Below are positions 17,664 to 25,873 of a DNA stretch of 51,205 bases, piece after piece. The first letter of the stretch is position 1, and each line of letters begins with the position of its first letter. Under the pieces are notes generated by a model, which was not told the origin of the DNA, did not search any database, and saw only the letters and a program-made list of their open reading frames with translations. The stretch is from assembly GCF_002161675.1 (NCBI RefSeq), contig NZ_NFIH01000019.1, positions 1-51,205 on the forward strand, written 5' to 3'. This DNA is from Pseudoflavonifractor sp. An44 (GTDB lineage: Bacteria > Bacillota > Clostridia > Oscillospirales > Oscillospiraceae). A program made the translations under genes and the position numbers.

Positions 17664-18138
17664 CCTCAATATCCGGCACCCAAAGATGTGGCTGGGAGTG
17701 TGCATGGCCCTCGGTGTGGCGACACTCTTGATATGGGGAAACTCTATGCGCACCTCCACCCAGTCTGCCCAACAGAGCGGCTCGCTTCTGGCGTTCTTGA
17801 CGCCTTGGTTGACGGCTCTGGGGATTCACCCGGAGGGATTCCACACCATTCTACGCAAGCTGGCCCACTTCTCCGAGTACGGCCTGCTGGGTGTTCTGTG
17901 GACGTTTGAGCTGTGGCTAGGTCCTCACAGGGAGAAGAGAAGGGGTGCGATGGAGCGCCTGAGCCTTTGTATGCTCACGGCCTTTCTAGATGAGACCATT
18001 CAACTGTTTGTGCCAGGACGAAGCGGAGAGATCCGAGACGTATGGATTGACACAGCGGGTGCATGGACGGGTATTGTGATCACGACGTGTCTTGCATGCA
18101 TCGCAATGAAATTCCGAAATAGAAATAAGAATATGTGA
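17638..18138 (+). CDS. VanZ-like membrane protein
   Basis: A 166-residue protein with about four membrane helices. Family motifs are RKLAHFSEYGLLG, the central LDETIQLFVPGRSGEIRDVWIDTAGAWTG and a basic C-terminus. VanZ-like proteins occur in teicoplanin resistance and widely in envelope loci; no biochemical role is settled. ATG 17638 overlaps the end of capD by 26 bases, so translation is probably coupled. A strong terminator lies two bases after the stop. Confidence 0.85.
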   Translation: MRSRLSVHNLNIRHPKMWLGVCMALGVATLLIWGNSMRTSTQSAQQSGSLLAFLTPWLTALGIHPEGFHTILRKLAHFSEYGLLGVLWTFELWLGPHREKRRGAMERLSLCMLTAFLDETIQLFVPGRSGEIRDVWIDTAGAWTGIVITTCLACIAMKFRNRNKNM

Positions 18139-18139
18139 G

Positions 18140-18183
18140 AAAATACCGCCCTACTGCCAATAGAGGCAGTGGAGCGGTATTTT
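18140..18183 (+). terminator. Rho-independent terminator after vanZ-like gene
   Basis: AAAATACCGC (18140-18149) pairs with GCGGTATTTT (18174-18183) and the inner ACTGCC (18153-18158) pairs with GGCAGT (18165-18170). The stem runs into a T-rich tract, TTTTACTTTT. This closes the polysaccharide operon. Confidence 0.85.
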
Positions 18184-18250
18184 ACTTTTCATTTATCTGT
18201 GACTACTGTCATTTTGACAAAGGGAGGAACATCATACCACAATATGTTTG

Positions 18251-18278
18251 TTGACAGTGTTGGACATAGCATGATACT
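18251..18278 (+). promoter_or_regulatory. Sigma-A type promoter of the wall-anchored glycosidase
   Basis: A perfect TTGACA (18251-18256) stands 16 bases before GATACT (18273-18278), which is preceded by an AT/TG-like context. The expected start lies near 18285, about 30 bases before the ATG at 18314. No other motif explains expression of this single gene. Confidence 0.6.
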
Positions 18279-18313
18279 ATCACTATGAATTTATATGGAA
18301 GGGAGAGAGGTCT

Positions 18314-21300
18314 ATGAAACAAAAGGGGTGGAAGATCGTTCTATCTTCTGTGCTGGCATGTAGTATGCTCATGCCCTATGCGATGGGCGTGCGTACCATG
18401 GCTGCTGCGCCAGAGAGTCAACTCAAGGACCATTGGAGCTTTGATTCTCTGACCAGCGATGCAGGGGAGCACACGACGGCGACACTGGAAGGTGACGGCG
18501 TGAGTGTTGTAGACAGCGGAAATCCGGTGTTTGGGAATGTGCTTCGATTTGGAGGGGGTACCGACAACTATCTGAAGCTACAAGATTACATCAACACGGG
18601 AAAGGGACAAGTTTCCTTTTCGATGTGGTACCGGTACGATAAGACCATTACAGGGGATAAGGACTCTGCATCTACCGTGCTGCTTCAGCACGAGGGGAGT
18701 GGGCGTTCCCTGTTGACCCTGCGCTCCAATGGCCAGTACCACACGTATATCAACGGAAAAGATGTACTTTCCCAGAAGTCCGTGTCCAAGGGAGAGTGGC
18801 AGCATATCACGGTCACCTTTGACCAAGAGAGTAAGAAGGTAAAGTTCTATATCAACGGTGTTTTGGACAGTGAGCAGGCGCTGGGTGACAGCACCGTGGA
18901 CCAGCTGCTGACGCTTCGTCTGGGCGCCCATAAAAACGCAGGCAACACGGATCCTCATCCTATGCGGGGAGATGTAGACGAGTTTTATGTATACGAAAAG
19001 GTGCTTACCGATGCTGAGGCCCTGGCAGTGTACGAAGATAAGGCTGTGGAGCTGTACCGGGCGGAGTTACAGACTGCTGTGGAGGAGGCCCAGGCCCTCT
19101 ATGACAGCCATGCTCTGCCCGATGACCACGAATGTGCCGTGGAGCTGGCTCAGGCCATTGCAGCGGTGACGGATGCCACAACCCTGGAACAGATGAAGCA
19201 GGCTTATGAGGCACTACAAAATGCCGTAGCCGCATACCAGGCGGCTGTCCCGCTGAACCTGACGGTCAACCTGGACCAAGTGAACCGGGTCATTGATGCA
19301 GATTCCATTTTTGGTATTAATCACCGCTATGCGTTTAACGGTTATGGTACCTTTGATTCTGAGACGATGCAGATGAAAGAGGAGTTTACCCAGCTGTACA
19401 TGAATGCGGGTTTTGGCTCCATCCGTTATCCCGGTGGAACCATTTCCAATCTGTTCAACTGGAAAACCACCCTGGGACCGAAAGAGGACCGCAAGGCCCA
19501 GATCCACGGCTTCTATAATAATCCGGGGCAGGGAGGTATTGAACCAAACTTCGGCATTGCAGAAATTGCAGACTTTGCCGACCAGGTTGACTCTGAGATT
19601 GTCTATGTGTACAGCTTGGGCCGCGGCAATGCGCAGGATGCAGCCGACCTGGTGGAGTACCTGAATGCAGAAGTAGGCACCAATCCCAACGGAGGCATTG
19701 ACTGGGCCCAGGTGCGCGCGGATAACGGACACCCGGAGCCCTACCATGTGCGCTATTTTGAGATTGGTAACGAGATGCAGCAGGCCTATGGCCAGGCTGC
19801 TGACGGCACTTCTTCCCAGGGCTATTGGACCGACTATGTGTCCGGTGGAGCAGAGAAGGCCTACACCGAGGGCGGAACCGCCACATTCACCCAGAGATAT
19901 ACGGTGGATGAGGAGAATTGGAACAAGGTGGCCTCTCAGTCCGATGGAAGCGCCAATCTGGTACGCTTTTTGCGGTATGCCAACCTCAACCCCGGTATGC
20001 TGGATGAAAATGGGGAGATTGTAGACGACCCCAGCTTCCGGGCCATGAATGATGGAGTGCGGGTCTATGTGGGGACCGACGGGAACCTGACGGAATGGAC
20101 TGTGGTGGACAGCTTGGAGAACTCCGGGCCTGAGGACACCCACTGTGTAGTGAACTACGCCAACGGCTCCATCCTGTTCGGTGATGGCGTTCACGGCAAG
20201 ATTCCCTCCAAGGGCCAGAACATCTATGCCACCTACAGCGTGGACAGAGAGGGATTCCTTGATGTGTCCAAGGCCATCAAGGAGACTACCCAGAAGATCA
20301 ATGAGGCGGAGGGCACAAACTACCAGGCCAACGTGTATACCAGCTTTGAATCCAAGGGCTTTATCAATCGCATGAACAGCCTGGGGGCCAACGAGTGGTA
20401 CGATGGCATGACTATCCACCCCTATTCCGGCACCGTGTCCGGTGGCAGCGATGCGAATGCCTTCTATGACAACGCCATGAAGAAGGCAGAGAATGTGGGC
20501 ATCCAGCACGTGCAGGACTATGTGGACATGCTGCCGGAGGGAAAGGTGCCTGTGATCAGCGAGTTTGGCATCTTCCGGAACACGGAAGCTCAGGTACGAT
20601 CCCAGACCCATGCCCTGTACATCGCCAAGGTGATGATGGAGTATGTGAAGCTGGGCAGCCCCTATATCCAGAAGCACTGCCTGGCAGACTGGTATAGCTC
20701 TGGGGCAGACTCCCTGGGACCCACCCAGCAGGCGGTGATTCAGGTGGTAGCCCAAGAGGGGGCTGACACCTCCACAGGTGAAGGTGAGTTCCGTTTTTTC
20801 TCCACGCCGTCTGCCCATGTGTTTGAGATGCTCAACGCTGGCTTCGGTGACCAGGTGGTGGAGGCCCAGGTGGCGAATGCGCCTACGCTGTCCAACGGCG
20901 TGACGGCCATTTCCACCCTGGCCAGCAAGGACGAGGCTGGAAACGTGTACATCGCAGTGGTCAATGTGGACCGTGAGAAGGACTACAGCGTGCAGCTGAA
21001 CATCCCCGGTATGGATCTGTCTGGCCGCGCCGTAGAGATTCAGACCCTGGCCTCTGAAGGCATTGCCGATGAGAATACCCTGGAGAATCCCGACAACGTA
21101 TCCATCGAGACGACTCAGATGGTCATGGGGGACAACCCTGTGGTGGAGCTTCCCAAGCACTCCTTTGTGGTGATGAAGGTGATGGCACCTCAGCCTGAGA
21201 CCTACACCGTGACTGTAAACACCCAGGGCCAAGGCACCGCTTCTGCCTCTGTGGAGACTGCCACGGCTGGTACTACCGTCACCCTGACGGCCCAGGCCGC

Positions 21301-22243
21301 CCAAGGTTGGCACTTTGTGGAGTGGAAGAGTGACGATGTCACCGTTTCCGACAACGCCTTCCTGATGCCGGAGCAGGCGGTGATCGTGACTGCTGTGTTT
21401 GCCCAGGATAGCCAGCCCGCCGATGTGGACAAGACTCTGTTGGAGAAGACCATCGCCTACGCTGAGACGCTGGACACCACCGGTGTCACCGACTCCGCTG
21501 TGGTTGCTTTCCAGAAGGCGCTGGCCGAGGCCAAGACCGTGATGGCCGACACCAATGCCACCCAGGAGCAGGTGAATGCCGCTTGGGACAACTTGCTGGA
21601 GGGCATTTGGGTTCTGGGCCTCACCCAGGGCGACAAGACCCTGCTGGAGCAGCTCATCACCAAGGCCGATGCTATGATGGCCGATGTCGACAAATACGTG
21701 GAGGCCAACTGGAAGCAGTTGGTGGACGCTCTGGCTACCGCCAAGGACGTGATGGCTGACGGTGACGCCATGGACGAGGACATCCAGCCTGTGGCGGAGG
21801 CCCTGCTGAATGCCATTCTGGCCCAGCGCCTCAAGGCCGACAAGACCATTCTGGAAGACCTCATCAACAAGGCTGAGGGCATCAACCTGAAGGGCTATAC
21901 CGCCGAGTCTGTGGCCACATTCCGCACGGCTCTGGCCAATGCCCAGGCAGTGATGGCGGATGAGAGCCTCAGCGAGGACGATCAGAGCGTGGTGGAGCAG
22001 GTGGTAGCCCAGCTCAGCGCTGCCATGGATGGACTCACGGCCCAGGGAGCGTCGGAGCCCAGTGATAAGCCGGAAGCTACCAACCAACCTGAGGCCACCC
22101 AGAAGCCCCAGGTCACAGAGAAGCCCAGCAGTGTGCCCCAGACTGGTGATTCCGCTCACCTGATGTGGTATGTGGCCGCTTTGGCCACCGCTGTGAGCTT
22201 GCTGGCAGGGGCTGCTGTGGCCGTGCGCAAGCGTAGAAACTAA
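18314..22243 (+). CDS. Wall-anchored LamG plus clan GH-A glycosidase (arabinofuranosidase-like)
   Basis: A 1309-residue modular surface enzyme. In order: signal peptide (cut near residue 33); LamG/concanavalin-like domain (about 38-245); helical segment (246-310); a TIM-barrel glycosidase (about 315-880) with RYPGGT, acid/base Glu487 in FEIGNEM and nucleophile-like Glu750 in VISEFG; a beta domain; an InlB-type repeat (about 965-1035, GWHFVEWKSDD); three FIVAR-like helical repeats (1036-1245); a Pro/Thr/Glu stalk; and VPQTG at 1274-1278, a helix and KRRN. The barrel most resembles GH51-type alpha-L-arabinofuranosidases, but the exact GH family is uncertain. It likely removes sugars from plant or host glycans at the cell surface. 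It stands alone between its promoter and a strong terminator. Confidence 0.82.
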   Translation: MKQKGWKIVLSSVLACSMLMPYAMGVRTMAAAPESQLKDHWSFDSLTSDAGEHTTATLEGDGVSVVDSGNPVFGNVLRFGGGTDNYLKLQDYINTGKGQVSFSMWYRYDKTITGDKDSASTVLLQHEGSGRSLLTLRSNGQYHTYINGKDVLSQKSVSKGEWQHITVTFDQESKKVKFYINGVLDSEQALGDSTVDQLLTLRLGAHKNAGNTDPHPMRGDVDEFYVYEKVLTDAEALAVYEDKAVELYRAELQTAVEEAQALYDSHALPDDHECAVELAQAIAAVTDATTLEQMKQAYEALQNAVAAYQAAVPLNLTVNLDQVNRVIDADSIFGINHRYAFNGYGTFDSETMQMKEEFTQLYMNAGFGSIRYPGGTISNLFNWKTTLGPKEDRKAQIHGFYNNPGQGGIEPNFGIAEIADFADQVDSEIVYVYSLGRGNAQDAADLVEYLNAEVGTNPNGGIDWAQVRADNGHPEPYHVRYFEIGNEMQQAYGQAADGTSSQGYWTDYVSGGAEKAYTEGGTATFTQRYTVDEENWNKVASQSDGSANLVRFLRYANLNPGMLDENGEIVDDPSFRAMNDGVRVYVGTDGNLTEWTVVDSLENSGPEDTHCVVNYANGSILFGDGVHGKIPSKGQNIYATYSVDREGFLDVSKAIKETTQKINEAEGTNYQANVYTSFESKGFINRMNSLGANEWYDGMTIHPYSGTVSGGSDANAFYDNAMKKAENVGIQHVQDYVDMLPEGKVPVISEFGIFRNTEAQVRSQTHALYIAKVMMEYVKLGSPYIQKHCLADWYSSGADSLGPTQQAVIQVVAQEGADTSTGEGEFRFFSTPSAHVFEMLNAGFGDQVVEAQVANAPTLSNGVTAISTLASKDEAGNVYIAVVNVDREKDYSVQLNIPGMDLSGRAVEIQTLASEGIADENTLENPDNVSIETTQMVMGDNPVVELPKHSFVVMKVMAPQPETYTVTVNTQGQGTASASVETATAGTTVTLTAQAAQGWHFVEWKSDDVTVSDNAFLMPEQAVIVTAVFAQDSQPADVDKTLLEKTIAYAETLDTTGVTDSAVVAFQKALAEAKTVMADTNATQEQVNAAWDNLLEGIWVLGLTQGDKTLLEQLITKADAMMADVDKYVEANWKQLVDALATAKDVMADGDAMDEDIQPVAEALLNAILAQRLKADKTILEDLINKAEGINLKGYTAESVATFRTALANAQAVMADESLSEDDQSVVEQVVAQLSAAMDGLTAQGASEPSDKPEATNQPEATQKPQVTEKPSSVPQTGDSAHLMWYVAALATAVSLLAGAAVAVRKRRN
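21428..21838 (+). repeat. FIVAR-coding duplicated segment, copy A
   Basis: This 411-base segment codes for helical FIVAR-type repeats and aligns codon for codon, with no gap, to 50666-51076 in the GH20 gene. The block coding for VDKYVEANW through DVMADGDAM is nearly identical in DNA. It may act as a recombination target between the two surface genes. Confidence 0.7.
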
Positions 22244-22264
22244 ACATACAGAAAATAATAGAAA

Positions 22265-22306
22265 CAACCGGAGAGGCCAGCCCATTGGGGCTGGCCTCTC
22301 CGGTTG
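22265..22306. terminator. Bidirectional terminator between convergent genes
   Basis: A 19-base perfect stem (22265-22283 with 22288-22306) encloses the 4-base loop ATTG. It sits between the stop of the glycosidase (22243) and the stop of galE on the other strand (22332), so it can serve both. Flanking sequence on the + side is TGATTTATG, moderately T-rich. Confidence 0.8.
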
Positions 22307-22331
22307 TGATTTATGTGATTTACAAGTGGAA

Positions 22332-23351
22332 TTAAGCCTTATATCCGTTGGGGTTTTGGGACTGCCACTTCCAGGAGGAAGCGCACATCTCTTCAATGCC
22401 GTACTGGGCTTTCCAGCCCATCTCGTCCCAGGCCTTCTGGGGGTCAGCATAGCAGGCGGCAATGTCGCCGGGGCGACGGGGGTCCATGACGTAGGGCAGT
22501 TCCTTGCCGCAGGCCTTCTCATAGGCGTGGAGGATATCCAGCACGCTATAGCCCTTGCCGGTACCCAGGTTGCACACAAAGAGGCCGCAGTTCTGGGATA
22601 CCTTTTTAATGGCAGCCACATGGCCTCGGGCCAAATCCACCACATGGATGTAATCCCGGACGCCGGTGCCATCGGGGGTGGGGTAGTCTCCACCAAAGAC
22701 GTGGAGCTTCTCCAGCTTGCCCACGGCTACCTGGGCGATGTAGGGCACCAGGTTGTTGGGGATGCCGTTGGGGTCCTCGCCGATGAGACCACTTTCGTGG
22801 GCGCCGATGGGGTTGAAGTAGCGCAACAGAGCCACGTTCAGGGTGGGATCGGCCTTGCAGTAGTCCATGAGAATCTTCTCGATGAACAGCTTGGTGGTAC
22901 CATAGGGATTGGTGGTGCCGCCGGTGGGGAAGTCCTCACGGATGGGCACCGTGGCGGGATCGCCGTACACGGTGGCGGAGGAGGAGAATACAAAGTTCTT
23001 CACGTTGTGGGCCCGCATGGCGTTGAGCAGCACCAGGGTGCTGGTGAGGTTGTTGGTGTAGTATTCCAGGGGCTTGGCAACGCTCTCACCCACGGCCTTG
23101 AGACCGGCGAAGTGGATGACCGAATCAATGTCGGGGTACTGCTTGAAGATCTGCTCCACGGCGGCTGCATCGCACAGGTCTGCCTCCACAAAGGGAATGG
23201 TGGTGCCAGTGATCTGCTCCACGCGATGAATGGCCTCGGGGCAGGAGTTGACGAAATTGTCCACGACGACAATGTCGTGGCCGGCCTGAATGAGCTCCAC
23301 ACAAGTATGGCTGCCGATATACCCGGCGCCTCCGCTGACGAGAATTGACAT
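22332..23351 (-). CDS. galE: UDP-glucose 4-epimerase
   Basis: A 339-residue SDR enzyme that interconverts UDP-glucose and UDP-galactose (and in some species their N-acetyl forms). NAD binding is seen in VSGGAGYIGSHT, and the catalytic pair in YGTTKLFIE after FSSSATVYGDP. ATG at 23351 is chosen because AAAGGAGGG is suitably placed; upstream in-frame sequence overlaps glmM and is not coding. It is the last gene of a three-gene minus-strand unit and lies 40 bases after glmM. Length is normal. It should supply galactose-type donors for the glycans made nearby. Confidence 0.95.
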   Translation of the reverse strand: MSILVSGGAGYIGSHTCVELIQAGHDIVVVDNFVNSCPEAIHRVEQITGTTIPFVEADLCDAAAVEQIFKQYPDIDSVIHFAGLKAVGESVAKPLEYYTNNLTSTLVLLNAMRAHNVKNFVFSSSATVYGDPATVPIREDFPTGGTTNPYGTTKLFIEKILMDYCKADPTLNVALLRYFNPIGAHESGLIGEDPNGIPNNLVPYIAQVAVGKLEKLHVFGGDYPTPDGTGVRDYIHVVDLARGHVAAIKKVSQNCGLFVCNLGTGKGYSVLDILHAYEKACGKELPYVMDPRRPGDIAACYADPQKAWDEMGWKAQYGIEEMCASSWKWQSQNPNGYKA

Positions 23352-23391
23352 GATTGTATGCCCTCCTTTGAATACTGGTGAAAACGGAAAC

Positions 23392-24756
23392 TTACACTGC
23401 GTGACCCTTGGCAATGACCACATCCACCACTTGCTGGGCCAGAGCCTGGCACTGATCGTGGTCAGGGGCCTCCACCATGACCCGGATGAGGGGCTCGGTG
23501 CCGGACTCGCGCACCAGAATGCGGCCGGTATCGCCCAAGGTATTGGCCACAGCATCCACCGCAGCCTGTACATCGGCGTCATCCTGGGCGGTTTTTTTAT
23601 CGTGGACCCGGACATTGATCAGTACCTGGGGATAGATGGTAACCGGAGCGGCCAATTGGGTCAGAGTTTTGCCCTGGGCCAGCATGGCCTCCATGATCAT
23701 CAGAGCGGTGAGAATGCCGTCGCCAGTGCGGGCGTGCTGGCTAAAGATGATGTGGCCGGATTGCTCGCCGCCCAGGCAGTGGCCGTTTTTGACCATATTC
23801 TCATAGACATACTTGTCACCCACGGCGGTCTTCTCATAGGAGATGCCCACCTCATCCAGGGCTTTGTACAGACCAAAGTTGGACATGACGGTGGTGACGA
23901 TGGTGTTGTTGGCCAACTGTCCCAGGCTCTTGAGGTAGCAGCCATAGAGGTACATAATGTGGTCACCGGTGACCACATTGCCGTTCTCGTCCACGGCCAG
24001 GCAGCGGTCAGCATCGCCGTCAAAGGCAAAGCCCACATCCATGTGGTTTTCCACCACGTAGCGCTGGAGTGCGCCGATGTGGGTGGAGCCTGCATCCATA
24101 TTGATGTTCAGTCCATCGGGATTGGCGTGGATGGTGTGTACCTCAGCGCCCAGAGCCTCGAAAATCTGGGGGGCAAGTTTCCAGGCGCTGCCGTTGGCGC
24201 AGTCCAAAGCCACGCGCTTGCCCTGGAAGGAGTGCTGGACCAGAGAGATGAGGTGTTGGGCGTAGTGATCTCGGCCAGCCACATCGTCAATGATGCAGCC
24301 GATGGCATCTCCGCTGGCCATGGGCAGCTGCTCCAGGATCTCACCGTCCAGCATCAGCTTGCCGTCCAGATAGTCCTCCACCAGAGAGATGACACCCTCA
24401 TCCATCTTCTCGCCATCTCCATTGATGAGCTTGATGCCGTTGTCATAGAAGGGGTTGTGAGAGGCGCTGATCATCACGCCGCAGTCGTAAGCGCCGTTGC
24501 GAGCCATGTAGGACACAGAGGGGGTGGTGGTGACGTGCAGCAGGTGAACATCTGCCCCGGAGGCGGCCATACCAGCGCTGATGGCATACTCCAGCACATA
24601 GCTGGAACGGCGGGTGTCCTTGCCCACCACGATGGTGGCACGATGGCCCCGACCATAGTAGTAGCCCAGGAAACGGCCAATCTGATAGGCGTGGTCGGCG
24701 GTGAGGCCTACGCCGGCCTTACCGCGGAAACCGTCGGTTCCAAAATATCTTCCCAT
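23392..24756 (-). CDS. glmM: Phosphoglucosamine mutase
   Basis: A 454-residue alpha-phosphohexomutase that converts glucosamine 6-phosphate to glucosamine 1-phosphate on the way to UDP-GlcNAc. It begins GRYFGTDGFRGKAG, has the phosphoserine loop MISASHNPF, the metal loop FDGDADRC, and a sugar-binding GGEQSGH. The C-terminal RESGTEPLIRVMVE is the phosphate-binding loop. ATG 24756 follows GAGGA; longer in-frame starts upstream lack a ribosome site. It sits 32 bases after a GlmU-like gene, so the pair acts on the same route. All key residues appear intact. Confidence 0.95.
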   Translation of the reverse strand: MGRYFGTDGFRGKAGVGLTADHAYQIGRFLGYYYGRGHRATIVVGKDTRRSSYVLEYAISAGMAASGADVHLLHVTTTPSVSYMARNGAYDCGVMISASHNPFYDNGIKLINGDGEKMDEGVISLVEDYLDGKLMLDGEILEQLPMASGDAIGCIIDDVAGRDHYAQHLISLVQHSFQGKRVALDCANGSAWKLAPQIFEALGAEVHTIHANPDGLNINMDAGSTHIGALQRYVVENHMDVGFAFDGDADRCLAVDENGNVVTGDHIMYLYGCYLKSLGQLANNTIVTTVMSNFGLYKALDEVGISYEKTAVGDKYVYENMVKNGHCLGGEQSGHIIFSQHARTGDGILTALMIMEAMLAQGKTLTQLAAPVTIYPQVLINVRVHDKKTAQDDADVQAAVDAVANTLGDTGRILVRESGTEPLIRVMVEAPDHDQCQALAQQVVDVVIAKGHAV

Positions 24757-24788
24757 GAGATTATCCTCGCTTTCTTTATTGGAATGCA

Positions 24789-25451
24789 TCAACCCTGACG
24801 CTGGGTGATGTGGTCCTTGTCCTTATAGATACTGCCCTGGGGGATGACGCCCCGGACGCAGCTGGTGGGGTAGACGCTGGTGTGGCGGCCCAGAATGGTG
24901 CCGGGATTGAGCACAGAGTTGCAGCCCACTTCCACATAGTCGCCCAGCATGGCGCCTACCTTTTTTCGGCCAGTCTCCAGCAGCTCATCTCCCTTGATGA
25001 CCACTGGGGTCTTGTCGGACTTCACGTTGGAGGTGATGGAGCCAGCGCCCATGTGGCTCTTATAGCCCAGAATGGAGTCGCCCACGTAGTTGTAATGGGG
25101 CACCTGAACGCTGTCAAAGAGAATGACGTTTTTCAGTTCCACGGAGTTGCCCACCACGCAGCCTTCGCCAACCAGAGCGGAGCCCCGGATGAAAGCGCCG
25201 TGGCGCACCTCGGTGTTGGGGCCGATGATGCAGGGGGAGCCCAGGTAGGCGGAAGGCATCACCTTGGCGGTGCGGTGTACCCACACCTGGGGCTGAGGCT
25301 GATCGTATTCCTCCGGGGACAGAGTGCTGCCCAGGGAGAGAATCAGCTGGGAGATTCCCTCCAGTGCCTCCCAGGGATATTCGAATTGCCGCAGATAATC
25401 AGCGGCAACGGTATGCGAGAGGTCAAAAAGGTCTTGAATTTTCACATCCAT
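24789..25451 (-). CDS. GlmU-like left-handed beta-helix acyltransferase/nucleotidyl-like protein
   Basis: A 220-residue protein. Residues 1-60 are a short helical region that resembles no pyrophosphorylase domain; residues about 60-205 form a hexapeptide-repeat left-handed beta-helix (VHRTAKVMPSAYLGSP, IIGPNTEVRHGAFIRG, VVGNSVELKNVI, MGAGSITSNVKSD). The GSITSNVK segment and LGDYVEVGCNSVLNPGTILG recall the C-terminal acetyltransferase half of GlmU. ATG 25451 follows GGAGGT seven bases upstream. Because glmM follows, a role in GlcN-1-P acetylation or UDP-GlcNAc synthesis is plausible, but the uridylyl half is missing, so it would need a partner. This could also be an acyltransferase for another sugar. 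Confidence 0.75.
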   Translation of the reverse strand: MDVKIQDLFDLSHTVAADYLRQFEYPWEALEGISQLILSLGSTLSPEEYDQPQPQVWVHRTAKVMPSAYLGSPCIIGPNTEVRHGAFIRGSALVGEGCVVGNSVELKNVILFDSVQVPHYNYVGDSILGYKSHMGAGSITSNVKSDKTPVVIKGDELLETGRKKVGAMLGDYVEVGCNSVLNPGTILGRHTSVYPTSCVRGVIPQGSIYKDKDHITQRQG

Positions 25452-25488
25452 GAAATGTACCTCCAATTTTACTTCTTTACATCTTATT

Positions 25489-25517
25489 AATATAGAGGAA
25501 ATCCATGAAGTTTTCAA
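25489..25517 (-). promoter_or_regulatory. Sigma-A type promoter for the glmU-like/glmM/galE unit
   Basis: Read on the minus strand, TTGAAA (25517-25512) is followed 17 bases later by TATATT (25494-25489). Each box has one mismatch. The transcript would start about 30 bases before ATG 25451. Confidence 0.7.
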
Positions 25518-25746
25518 TCACTGATTCTATTGAATTTCTTTCCAAACATAACGTGTGAAACTGTCGAATTGCCGGATGAGACACTTCGGCTCAGCTGTAG
25601 CGGTATTTGTCAGGTAAAAAAGTGTAGCGGTAATCTATGTAGCTAGAGTAGACTGCGCTGAAAAAATAAGAAGAGAAAAATGAGGCGTGTATCTGGTGAA
25701 TGTTGAAAAAATCTGTCGATGTGCATAAAAAAACAGACGAAAGCTG

Positions 25747-25766
25747 TGGTATATTAGTGGTATATT
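25747..25766 (+). repeat. Tandem TGG-TATATT elements
   Basis: TGGTATATTA occurs twice, with 11 bases between repeat starts (TATATT at 25750-25755 and 25761-25766). Each has the TGn of an extended -10 box. A third related element, TGGTAAAAT, forms the -10 of the promoter at 25792-25820. One helical turn separates the two copies, so either paired start sites or a regulator site is possible. Confidence 0.4.
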
Positions 25767-25791
25767 ACAAATAAGGAGAATGGGCAAATAA

Positions 25792-25820
25792 TTGAATATT
25801 GATGCAATATGTGGTAAAAT
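25792..25820 (+). promoter_or_regulatory. Promoter of the giant adhesin/RiPP operon
   Basis: TTGAAT (25792-25797) and TAAAAT (25815-25820) are spaced by 17 bases, with TGG just before the -10 box. The start would be near 25827, giving a leader of about 47 bases before ATG 25874. It may drive all genes to 46238, since no plausible terminator lies between except the T-less hairpin at 36126. Confidence 0.65.
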
Positions 25821-25873
25821 ATAAAAAGTTAAAGCACATTTTGGAAAATTTTATCTGGAGTGAGGGAAGAACG

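Larger units (their letters stand above)
25452..25873. other. Divergent intergenic region with two promoters
   Basis: No gene is supported in this 422-base AT-rich gap between the glmU-like and giant adhesin genes. It holds a strong minus-strand promoter (25489-25517), a strong plus-strand promoter (25792-25820) and a tandem repeat of -10-like sequence (25747-25766), each listed separately. The middle (about 25530-25740) shows nothing that I can assign. Confidence 0.6.

Noticed and set aside
19214-22696. Very long open frame on the minus strand opposite the glycosidase
   Set aside because: It is the antisense of a GC-rich gene with strong codon bias, which leaves few stops. It has no signal peptide, recognisable domain or ribosome site, and the plus frame has clear catalytic motifs.
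23290-24798. Long plus-strand frame opposite glmM and galE
   Set aside because: Composition-driven shadow; glmM and galE have complete motifs on the minus strand.
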